Source of the DNA: Micromonospora sp. WMMD961
GTDB lineage: Bacteria > Actinomycetota > Actinomycetes > Mycobacteriales > Micromonosporaceae
Assembly (NCBI RefSeq): GCF_029626145.1
Contig: NZ_JARUBJ010000002.1
Location: forward strand, 6,644,501-6,708,500
DNA length: 64,000 nucleotides
Direction of reading: 5' to 3'
Under the pieces are notes generated by a model. That model was given only the letters and a program-made list of their open reading frames with translations. It had not been told where the DNA came from and searched no databases. The position numbers and the translations under genes are program-made. Below, piece by piece: positions 36,809 to 43,912 of the stretch; the first letter of the stretch is position 1, and each line of letters starts with the position of its first letter.

Positions 36809-37008
36809 CGTGGGGCACCGATGAGGTGTACGAAGTGCGCCCGCCTCTGGGCCCAGTGCAGTCGCTCTGGGCAGGGGTGGGGCCGACCGCACCGGCACAG
36901 GTCGAGTCCAACCTCGTCATGACGTGTCAGGAGCACGTCGGCGGCGTCGACTTGACCCTGAGCGTGCTCGATGAGGGCCTCCAAGCCGCAAATGGCAGCC
37001 ACCCTCAC
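36805..37008 (-). CDS. Small Cys-rich protein with a CxCGxxxPC motif
   Basis: A 67-residue protein: an N-terminal helix (GLEALIEHAQGQVDAADVLL) and then LDLCRCGRPHPCPERLHWAQ, a likely zinc-binding or redox Cys cluster different from that of its neighbour. GTG 37008 overlaps the upstream stop as GTGA; the 3' end overlaps the next gene the same way. I know such CRCGRPxPC proteins as recurrent actinobacterial small hypotheticals without an assigned role. Confidence 0.65.
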   Translation of the reverse strand: MRVAAICGLEALIEHAQGQVDAADVLLTRHDEVGLDLCRCGRPHPCPERLHWAQRRAHFVHLIGAPR

Positions 37009-37340
37009 TCCGTCAGGTCTGCACGGCGACGGTGCCAGCGTGCCTCCGCCCGGACGGCGGCGAGGTTGATATCGCCCGTGGCGATACGGCTCCGGGCAAC
37101 ATCGAGCCACAGCGATGATGCGACGGCCTGCTGACCGCTAGCGGTAAGCAGGCCGTCGAGGGCGAGGCGTGCCAGGCGGCACGACATAAGTCGGTCGGCC
37201 TGTAGCTGACCAACGGTGAGGTAGTGGCTGGCACGGCCGGGGCGGTGGTCCTCCCACAGTGCTCGGCACAGACGCCACAGCAGCCGGTGGCGACAGCCGT
37301 CAGGCGGTTCGACCGGTGGGTTCTCGACATCGAACAACAT
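37005..37340 (-). CDS. 111-residue protein, first gene of the coupled small-gene operon
   Basis: A helical, basic protein (MLFDVENPPVEPP, then RHRLLWRLCRALWEDH and repeated Arg/Ala/Leu helices). No known domain is recognised. It heads four genes joined by four-base overlaps and is divergent from the XRE-TPR regulator across about 150 bases, which must hold both promoters. Control by that regulator is a natural inference. Confidence 0.6.
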   Translation of the reverse strand: MLFDVENPPVEPPDGCRHRLLWRLCRALWEDHRPGRASHYLTVGQLQADRLMSCRLARLALDGLLTASGQQAVASSLWLDVARSRIATGDINLAAVRAEARWHRRRADLTE

Positions 37341-37487
37341 GCCAAGACGGTCCCGCTGGCCGCGGCCTCGCGGCCATGTCCGCTAGCCATATCACGGTGA
37401 CATGAGCGGGCTCGACCTGCACGGGTACCAGACCTAAGCTCCAGGTTGAGCACGATGCGTAGTCGTTCGACAACGGTGGGAGCGGTT

Positions 37488-38897
37488 GTGCCACTCGACC
37501 ACTTTCGGATTCCGGACGACTTCTGGGCACGGGAGGACGTCAGGGCCGCAGTGCGCGTCCGCGACATCGGCACTCTGTTCCGGCTGCTTGCCCGGCACGC
37601 GGGGGCGAGTCAGACACGCATCGGGGCCGTGGTTGGCCTGGAACAGGGCTACGTCAGCCGGGTGATCGCCGGGCGGAAGGTGAGCTCCATCGACGTGCTG
37701 GAGCGGATCGCCGACGGCTGTGGCATGCCCGACGAGATCCGGATGTCGCTCGGCCTTGCACCCTGCCACCAACCACATCGCCCCTCCCCCGGCAGCCCGC
37801 GGGGTGATGTGCCAAACGACCAATCCTGGCGCGAGACCGTCCGCGCCGCCACACAGCTGTGGGAAGGCGACGTGAACCGCCGAGACATGCTCCGTCAGAC
37901 GGTATTCAGCTCCGCTGGCTACACCCTGCCCGCGCTGCGCTGGTTCACCGCCCCCACCACCCAACCCGTCGGGCAGAGAGGTCACCGACCAGTCGGCCAA
38001 CCCGACATCGACACCATCCGCGAGATGACCTCCACCTACCGGCGACTCGACAACCAGCACGGCGGCGGCCACGCCCGTGAAACCCTTGCCCGCTACCTCA
38101 ACCACGAGGTCACGCCCCTACTGACCGAGGGACGCTACGATCCGGCGACCGGCCGCAAGCTACTCGCCGCCGTCGCCGAGTTGACTCAGCTCGCGGGCTG
38201 GCAGGCATACGACATGGCCGAACACGGCCTAGCCCAGCGCTACCTCACCCACGCTCTCGACCTCGCCCGAGCTGCTGACGATGCTGGGCTCGGCACCGAA
38301 ATCCTCGCCGCGATGAGCCACCAAGCCACCTACCTCGGCCACAGTGCCAGCGGCATCGATCTCGCCCGCGCCGCCCGGCAGACGGCACAACGCGCCGGCC
38401 TCGCGGTGTTGACCGCCGAGGCCCTGGTCATGGAAGCCCACGCCCATGCCGCCGGGCGCGACGAACGCGCCTGCACCACCGCACTGCACCAGGCAGAACA
38501 GCTGCTCGACCGCGCCGACCGCAGCAGCGACCCGCAATGGCTCGGCTACTTCGACGAGGCATACCTGTCAGCGAAGTTCGGCCACTGCTTCCGCGCACTC
38601 GGCCGCCACCAGCAGGCCGAACGCTTCACCGTCCGCTCGCTGCAGATGGACGAACGCTACGTCCGCGGGAAGGCCTTCAACCTCACTCTCCTCGCGTCCA
38701 TCCACGCCCACCACGGCGAGCCCGATCGCGCCAGCGCCATCGGGGCCGAAGCGCTCACCCTGACCTCTCAACTGCGGTCAGCCCGAGCCGTCCGGTATTT
38801 ACGCGACCTGCAGACCGAACTCACAGCGCACCGCCGCCGGCCAGCCGTCCGAAACTTCATCAGCCGCGTCGACGCGACCCTCGGTCAACGCCGCTGA
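37488..38897 (+). CDS. XRE helix-turn-helix regulator with TPR-like repeats
   Basis: A 469-residue regulator. The helix-turn-helix spans about residues 25-80 (GASQTRIGAVVGLEQGYVSRVIAGRK). From about residue 190 it is made of helical repeats resembling TPRs (for example TALHQAEQLLDRADR, FGHCFRALGRHQQAERF). Such proteins are common in actinobacteria and frequently sit next to Nudix hydrolases, as here. GTG 37488 (MPLDHFRIPDDFW) has GGGAG five bases upstream; ATG 37455 is an alternative. Its TGA directly abuts the stop of the convergent Nudix gene with no spacer. Confidence 0.9.
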   Translation: MPLDHFRIPDDFWAREDVRAAVRVRDIGTLFRLLARHAGASQTRIGAVVGLEQGYVSRVIAGRKVSSIDVLERIADGCGMPDEIRMSLGLAPCHQPHRPSPGSPRGDVPNDQSWRETVRAATQLWEGDVNRRDMLRQTVFSSAGYTLPALRWFTAPTTQPVGQRGHRPVGQPDIDTIREMTSTYRRLDNQHGGGHARETLARYLNHEVTPLLTEGRYDPATGRKLLAAVAELTQLAGWQAYDMAEHGLAQRYLTHALDLARAADDAGLGTEILAAMSHQATYLGHSASGIDLARAARQTAQRAGLAVLTAEALVMEAHAHAAGRDERACTTALHQAEQLLDRADRSSDPQWLGYFDEAYLSAKFGHCFRALGRHQQAERFTVRSLQMDERYVRGKAFNLTLLASIHAHHGEPDRASAIGAEALTLTSQLRSARAVRYLRDLQTELTAHRRRPAVRNFISRVDATLGQRR

Positions 38898-39464
38898 CTA
38901 CAGCTCACCCCGGGCTTTACGCGCAACCAACTCCAACACCGCGATCACCGTGCCGGACCCCACGATCTCACCCCGGGACACGAGGTCGCGCGCTTCCGCC
39001 AACGGCATCCAGGCCACCCGCTCGGCCTCATTGACGTCCATCGGTGACCCGATATGTGTGGCATCGCGCGCGAGAAACAACAGGTTCTCCGCATCTGCGG
39101 TCGCCACCCACGGCTGGAAGGACAGCATCGGTTCCACGGCACCCGGACGCCATCCGGTTTCCTCCTCGACCTCGCGGACCGCGCATGTCGCCGGCTGCTC
39201 ACCGTCATCGACGTAGCCCCCGGGCAGCTCCCACACCCACCGGTCGAACACGAACCGGTGCCGCCGCATCAGCAGCAGGCGCTCCTGCTCGTCAAGCACC
39301 GCAACCATGGCTGACCGGGGCGCACGGATCACGTACTGCTCGAAACGGATCCCATCCGGCAGTTCCACGTCGGCAATGCTCAATCGCGCTCGCCGGCTGC
39401 CGTCCACCACCCGCTCACCGTGAATCGTCCACCGCGTCGGCTCGGTAACCTGCTCCTCCGTCAC
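38898..39464 (-). CDS. Nudix hydrolase
   Basis: A 188-residue enzyme. The complete Nudix box GGYVDDGEQPATCAVREVEEETGW lies near residue 95 (Gx5Ex7REVxEExGW), with RFVFDRWVWELPGG before it, as in ADP-ribose or NDP-sugar pyrophosphatases. GTG 39464 is taken as start; 39497 is possible. It is convergent with the XRE-TPR regulator with zero bases between stops. XRE-TPR/Nudix neighbours occur both on chromosomes and in actinomycete integrative elements, where Nudix genes belong to the regulatory module. Confidence 0.9.
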   Translation of the reverse strand: MTEEQVTEPTRWTIHGERVVDGSRRARLSIADVELPDGIRFEQYVIRAPRSAMVAVLDEQERLLLMRRHRFVFDRWVWELPGGYVDDGEQPATCAVREVEEETGWRPGAVEPMLSFQPWVATADAENLLFLARDATHIGSPMDVNEAERVAWMPLAEARDLVSRGEIVGSGTVIAVLELVARKARGEL

Positions 39465-39708
39465 CCGTCCAGTATCCGACCGGTGACGCGGACGCATGCC
39501 CGCGCCTCATGACGGAAATTCCGCTCCATCCGATGCCGAACCTCCTCGGGAATCGGAACCTCGGCGTCGGCAGGCGCAGTGGCCAGACCCTCCCGAAGCT
39601 AGATCGAGTCTTACTTCGGAGCGATCTACCTAAACCCAGAGATCGATGACGCGAGGGGTCTACCCACCGTCACCACTTCAGTTGGCGGTGGGCAGTCGCC
39701 CGACCAGA

Positions 39709-40020
39709 TCAGCCCTCGACCGCGGCCTGCACCATGGCCTGCGCCTGGTCGACGGCCTCCGTGTCAGTGATGCCCGCCCTCTCCGCGTAGAGCTGTGCCA
39801 GCACGAGAATCATCGTCCCAGCGGCCTTGTTGAGGACGTTGTACTGCTCTTGGAAAACCCGGATGAGCTCGTCAGGACTCTCCGCGACCACCTCCATCTG
39901 GCCGTAGACCATCGTCCACATGTCACCACTGGTGCCGGTCGCAGTGTCGTTGATCACCTCTCGGGTGAGGTTGGCGAGCTGGTTGCAGGCAGCTAGGAGC
40001 TGTTCGTCTTCGGCATCCAT
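39709..40020 (-). CDS. 103-residue helical protein of unknown function
   Basis: An acidic, all-helical protein starting at ATG 40020 with GAAGGTAG about eight bases upstream. It has no Cys-rich or catalytic motif; EQLLAACNQLANLTREVIND and LYAERAGITDTEAVDQAQAM suggest helical pairing. It is divergent from a membrane protein gene 63 bases away. I do not recognise a family. Confidence 0.6.
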   Translation of the reverse strand: MDAEDEQLLAACNQLANLTREVINDTATGTSGDMWTMVYGQMEVVAESPDELIRVFQEQYNVLNKAAGTMILVLAQLYAERAGITDTEAVDQAQAMVQAAVEG

Positions 40021-40083
40021 GACGGCACGCTACCTTCGGGCTCACCGCTTCTGACTGTGGCTGGCCGCGGTCATGATGGCAGG

Positions 40084-40785
40084 GTGACGAAGCTCCTGGA
40101 CTGGATCTCCCGCCGTCTGGCCATCTGGTTCATCGCCAGCGCGCTCCTGGCGGGCGGATCGATGTGGTTCATCGCAGCTATCTACCGTGCGCCGGCCGCT
40201 GAGGAGCAGCCGAAGGTCACCGACTGGATGCAGGCATGGGGCAGCATCCTCGGCGTGGTCGCCGGCTTGGCGGCGGCAGGTGCCGCCGCGGCTCTCTTCT
40301 TGCACGAGCGGCGACGGTCTGAGCAGGCCGAACGGCAGCTCATCGAGGAACGGGAGGAGGCCGCCCTGAATGCGCCTCGAGCAGTGGTAGCCACGCCTGC
40401 CCGGTTCGGCACGTTCGGGGGCGACAGTGATGCCCACATCAGCGAGGTGGTGCTCACCGTCCACAACTATGGGTCGAACCCGATCCGGAACCTCGCCGTG
40501 ATCGTGACTCTGCCGAAGGACGGTAGGCACTTGATTCTGCCCCACCACGAGGGGCTCGGTCCGGGCGACAAGCACGACTTCAGGCAGCGCTACCAGGCCG
40601 GACTTCGTGTCCCCGGCCCGTGGTCACCCATCATGGGGAGAGCGCCCGTCACCGTCTGCTTTATCGATCACACCAACCAGGCGTGGCAGCGGACAAGTGA
40701 CGGCGGTGTGGAACGGACGAGTGTGCCCTACCCGTTCCTCGAGGAGGCGCTAAGCACCCTGGGATCTCTCGCCGAGTGGGACTGA
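40084..40785 (+). CDS. Membrane protein with a C-terminal soluble beta-rich domain
   Basis: A 233-residue protein. Two hydrophobic segments (about residues 12-32 and 51-77) are followed by a charged helix (HERRRSEQAERQLIEEREE) and a beta-rich domain with VVLTVHNYGSNPIRNLAVIVTLP, resembling an immunoglobulin-like fold. GTG 40084 lacks a strong ribosome site. Function unknown. Its 3' end lies 32 bases from the convergent toxin-like gene. Confidence 0.65.
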   Translation: MTKLLDWISRRLAIWFIASALLAGGSMWFIAAIYRAPAAEEQPKVTDWMQAWGSILGVVAGLAAAGAAAALFLHERRRSEQAERQLIEEREEAALNAPRAVVATPARFGTFGGDSDAHISEVVLTVHNYGSNPIRNLAVIVTLPKDGRHLILPHHEGLGPGDKHDFRQRYQAGLRVPGPWSPIMGRAPVTVCFIDHTNQAWQRTSDGGVERTSVPYPFLEEALSTLGSLAEWD

Positions 40786-40817
40786 CCCGGGGCTGGCTCA
40801 GCGAGGTCGGTTCGCCG

Positions 40818-41294
40818 TCACGTCTTATCCGAGGGGCACACCATGTGGTCGGGGTCCCACCACAACACATGGAACACATCCTCGACCCGGAACCCCCAAA
40901 GCCGCTTCGGACCAGAGATCCGGAACCGAAAGAGTTCGTCGGTCACCTCATTGAGCCTCAGATCAGCTAGGCGGGCTTGCGCGGTGGAGGCAACAGTTTC
41001 CGTGGAGTAGCTGTGGTGCTTCTTGTGACGCTTGTGACTTGGGCCCGTCTCCTGCGACAGGATCTCACCCCAGGTCAGGCGAGAAATCTCGCACAGGAAG
41101 TCCAGCACTTCCCAGGCATCGCGGGTGCCTGCGGCTGGCCAACTCCACGCACCGTCAAAGGCCCTGTCGACGTGCTGGAAAGAGATAACCAGTCGCCGGT
41201 CGTTACCGGGCGGCCGGAGGATCGCCTTTGGCTGGCGTTCTCCGGCCGCCTTGGTAAGCGTCCCTGCTTTGACCTTCGGTCTCTTCGGCGACAC
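40818..41294 (-). CDS. Putative toxin partner of the Panacea-domain protein
   Basis: A 158-residue basic protein starting at GTG 41294, six bases after the Panacea gene stop. The N-terminus is Lys/Pro-rich. The C-terminal part RFRISGPKRLWGFRVEDVFHVLWWDP has the beta-strand rhythm of RelE/ParE-like small toxins, although catalytic residues cannot be fixed by eye. Panacea (DUF4065) proteins are known antitoxins for many unrelated toxins, so gene order and spacing argue that this is the toxin. Family not recognised; the toxin role is inference. Confidence 0.6.
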   Translation of the reverse strand: MSPKRPKVKAGTLTKAAGERQPKAILRPPGNDRRLVISFQHVDRAFDGAWSWPAAGTRDAWEVLDFLCEISRLTWGEILSQETGPSHKRHKKHHSYSTETVASTAQARLADLRLNEVTDELFRFRISGPKRLWGFRVEDVFHVLWWDPDHMVCPSDKT

Positions 41295-41300
41295 GGCGGG

Positions 41301-41804
41301 TTAGCGGTACGCCGCCGAGTCGCTGGCCCAGTCTCCCCAGGGAAGCTCGTCTACCGGCACGGCATCCTCCGCCGTGTCGATCGTCGAGTAGTACTCGGCC
41401 ATCACCTCTGTCGTGATTTCCGCGTCAGAGCGTGCCGTGGGGGGGAGGCCATGGCGGGCGTTGATCCACGGATCCTCACCGTGGGTCAGGTGACTCAACT
41501 GCCGGGCGTCGAGGTGACCGTAGTTGTCCAGCACCGCGTCGATGGTGCCGCGCTCGGCTGCGTTGAGATTGTCGGGGTCACCCAGCGGCCACTGATCGAC
41601 GGCGAACTTGCCACGATGAGCGTCGTAGAGTTCGCGAATGACCGGGCCATTCGCCCAAGCCTCGATCCTCTCCGGAAACAGAGGGCTGTCGGCCCAAACA
41701 AGGTGCCAGGCCTGGGAGTAGTAGACGAGTTTTTGCAGCTTCATGGCCGACGTCTGTCCGCGGCGGGACAGGATGTACGCGGCCACGTCGTGCGCGTTAG
41801 CCAT
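41301..41804 (-). CDS. Panacea (DUF4065/SocA-like) domain protein, probable antitoxin
   Basis: A 167-residue protein. Residues 1-100 match the Panacea pattern: HDVAAYILSR, TSAMKLQKLVYYSQAWHLV, PLFPERIEAWANGPVIRELYDAHRG. The acidic C-terminal region (VMAEYYSTIDTAEDAVPVDELPW) could wrap the toxin. ATG 41804 is preferred because AAGGAG lies eight bases upstream; GTG 41813 would overlap that site. As the upstream gene of a two-gene unit it fits the antitoxin position of Panacea toxin-antitoxin systems. Confidence 0.85.
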   Translation of the reverse strand: MANAHDVAAYILSRRGQTSAMKLQKLVYYSQAWHLVWADSPLFPERIEAWANGPVIRELYDAHRGKFAVDQWPLGDPDNLNAAERGTIDAVLDNYGHLDARQLSHLTHGEDPWINARHGLPPTARSDAEITTEVMAEYYSTIDTAEDAVPVDELPWGDWASDSAAYR

Positions 41805-42221
41805 GTTGATCACTCCTTGGCGGGGAGGGGGTCCCGCTCTGGGGGGCCAAGGGTAACTGCTGCCTACGTCACTCCTGTGCTCAACGGTACCTTCGCCTGA
41901 CCGTTACGGGTCCGTTTTGCCAGTTGGGAGCGGTTCATCACGAGTGCGCTGAGCGAAGGATCGACTCTCTTGCGCTCGAACCGCTGAGGCAGGCCGGTAC
42001 GTACAAGTGTCTATGGAACGAGCAACCGCAAGACTCCAGGCCGGTCCGCCGCGACCGAGCCAGCCCGCCGCGCCGCTACCTAGAAGTGGCTGCGCGAGGT
42101 CCAGGCCGAGTTCCCTGACTTGGAACTCGCGCAACATTTGGAAGACATTGAAGACCGCGACGGTGTTTCCGCAGTTCAGAGCCTAGATCGGAAATCCTCG
42201 ACGGTCAGGTGCCCGCCTGGC
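41805..42221. other. Gene-free stretch at the right end of the accessory region
   Basis: I see no supportable gene. The base composition is more AT-rich than the flanks. A short open stretch after a stop at 42081 reads KWLREVQAEFPDLELAQHLED on the plus strand and may be a gene remnant. Beyond 42221 coding density and GC return to the background, so this could mark the edge of an acquired segment. No tRNA or direct-repeat attachment site is visible. Confidence 0.4.
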
Positions 42222-42476
42222 CTACTTCCAGCGGAAGTGGACGAAGAGGCGGCCGAAGTTCTTCGAGTCCTTCTCTACCCGGTGGTAGAGCTGCTTGACG
42301 TCCTTCTGGTCGAGGAACCGCAGCACCCGCTTTTTGAGCTGACCCGAACCCTTACCAGGGATGATCTCGACCAGGGTGGCCTTCTTCGCCACCGCCTCGT
42401 CCATGATCCCGCGCAGCGCGCGGTCGATGTCCTGGCCCTTGTTGAAGATGTCGTGCAGGTCCAGCTTGAGCTTCAT
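42222..42476 (-). CDS. Smr domain protein
   Basis: An 84-residue stand-alone Smr domain: LDLHDI near residue 6 and VEIIPGKGSGQLKKRV near 36 are the two family motifs of MutS2/Smr DNA- or RNA-nicking domains. The C-terminal basic strand (FGRLFVHFRWK) is also typical. The activity, possibly a structure-specific endonuclease, is assumed from the family. It lies downstream of the TPR gene on the same strand but beyond a hairpin, so it is probably transcribed separately. Confidence 0.9.
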   Translation of the reverse strand: MKLKLDLHDIFNKGQDIDRALRGIMDEAVAKKATLVEIIPGKGSGQLKKRVLRFLDQKDVKQLYHRVEKDSKNFGRLFVHFRWK

Positions 42477-42574
42477 GCCGCAGCCCCCGGCCGGTCAGGT
42501 CCCATGTCCGCCATCCTAGGCACGTCGGCCGGCCCGCCCACCGCACGACCAAAGGGGCGGCCGCCGGACGACGA

Positions 42575-42600
42575 AGGGGCGGCCCCGGAGGACCGCCCCT
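42575..42600 (-). terminator. Hairpin after the TPR gene
   Basis: AGGGGCGG and CCGCCCCT pair over eight bases with a ten-base loop, 21 bases past the TPR gene stop. ACGAAGGGGCGGCC is nearly duplicated just beyond it. Confidence 0.5.
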
Positions 42601-42620
42601 GCCACGTCACCGGTCCACGC

Positions 42621-42989
42621 TCAGCGCGCGCCGCCCACTCGGGTCTCCACCCGCTCCAGCGCGGTCCGGTAGTCGTCGTTGGTCGCGTACATCGCGGCGG
42701 CGATCCGCAGGTGCCGCAGCGCGTCGTTGTGCCGGTTCAGCCGCTCCAGCGTCCGACCGAGCACGTGGTGCGCGTAGTGGTCGCTCGGGTCCCGGTCGAT
42801 CAGCTCCCGCAGGTGCTCCTCGGCCCGGTTGAGCTGGGCCGACTGGAAGTACGCGCGGGCCAGCAGCTGCCGAACGGCCGCGTTGCCGGGTTCGGCGTCG
42901 ACGATCGGCTCCAGCAGTCGGGCCGCCCCGCTCGGGTCACCGGTTTCGAAGAACATGGTCGCCCGCCGGTAGTCCGCCAGAAGATCCAT
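42621..42989 (-). CDS. Small TPR protein
   Basis: A 122-residue protein made of about three tetratricopeptide repeats (for example VRQLLARAYFQSAQLNRAEEHL and HVLGRTLERLNRHNDALRHL). It has no signal peptide. It probably acts as a soluble adaptor of unknown partner. ATG 42989 is chosen; GTG 42998 in the same frame is possible. Confidence 0.85.
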   Translation of the reverse strand: MDLLADYRRATMFFETGDPSGAARLLEPIVDAEPGNAAVRQLLARAYFQSAQLNRAEEHLRELIDRDPSDHYAHHVLGRTLERLNRHNDALRHLRIAAAMYATNDDYRTALERVETRVGGAR

Positions 42990-43079
42990 CTGCCCCACCC
43001 CCTCCGTCGCGTCGTCACCTGTTCCGACGCTGGCACAACACCGGACGTTTGGCGACTGTTCCCGGGAGTCGAGAAGGGG

Positions 43080-43850
43080 TCAGGTGCGGGCGTCCCGACG
43101 TCCGGCGGAAAGCTCCCACGCGCGGACACCGCCGACGATTCCGGCGGTGTTCGGCACCACCACCACGTCGTCGCCCATCCGGGCGAGCTGCTCGGGCCGG
43201 ATCAGGCGGGAGTTGCCCCCGCCCAGGTAGAGCCGGTCCCACCGGAACACCGGACGCAGCCCGTCGACCACCTGCCGGATCCGGCGGGACCAGAAGGCGT
43301 CGCCGAGCCGCCGACGTTCCGGCTCACCCACGTAGGTGTCGTAGGTGGTCCCCCACCGCACCGGCGCATGCGACAACTCCAGGTGCGGTGCGAGCACCCC
43401 GCCGTCGAAGAGCGCGCTGCCCAGCCCGGTCCCCAGGGTCAGCACCAGCTCGCAGCCGGTGCCGGCGACCACCCCGGCGCCGTGCACCTCGGCGTCGTTG
43501 AGCACCAGCGCGGGCACCCCGAAGGCGTCCGCGAGGGTGCCCCGCGCGTCCCAGCCGGACCACTCGGCGAGCAGGTCCGGGTCGACCCGACTGCGCGGGC
43601 CGCTGCGGGTCACGTAGTGCGGTGTGGCGACCACCACCCCGTGCCGGATCATCCCGGGTACGCCGACGGTGAGCCGGTCCGCCGTCGGTAGGCGTCCGCC
43701 CAGATCCAGCAGGGTCGAGACGAAAAGCGCGGGCGGCAACGGGTACGGGGTGGGCACCCGCAACGGTCGGGCCCGCATCGTGCCCGCCTCGTCCAGCACG
43801 GAGGCCTTGATGCCTCCGCCGCCGCAGTCGATCGCCAGTGTGGTCACCAC
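43080..43850 (-). CDS. ROK family / polyphosphate-glucokinase-like sugar kinase
   Basis: A 256-residue actin-fold kinase. The N-terminal phosphate loop LAIDCGGGGIKASVLDEAG near residue 5 and the LTLGTGLGSALFDGG segment near 137 match ROK sugar kinases, with an AEVHGAG region between them. The size and IDCGGGGIK opening are closest to PpgK-like polyphosphate glucokinases, but the LSHAPV segment differs from the usual E-H-x2-GH zinc/substrate region, so substrate preference is open. It is divergent from the ABC-F gene across 62 bases. Confidence 0.8.
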   Translation of the reverse strand: MVTTLAIDCGGGGIKASVLDEAGTMRARPLRVPTPYPLPPALFVSTLLDLGGRLPTADRLTVGVPGMIRHGVVVATPHYVTRSGPRSRVDPDLLAEWSGWDARGTLADAFGVPALVLNDAEVHGAGVVAGTGCELVLTLGTGLGSALFDGGVLAPHLELSHAPVRWGTTYDTYVGEPERRRLGDAFWSRRIRQVVDGLRPVFRWDRLYLGGGNSRLIRPEQLARMGDDVVVVPNTAGIVGGVRAWELSAGRRDART

Positions 43851-43912
43851 GTCGTTGAGTCTGCCCGCTGCGGTCGGCTGGTATGCGGGCAGCCGGATAG
43901 GCTGCCGTCCTG

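Noticed and set aside
41805..42221. Possible attachment site or tRNA at the island edge
   Set aside because: No cloverleaf, no GGTTCGA-type arm and no long direct repeat could be seen.
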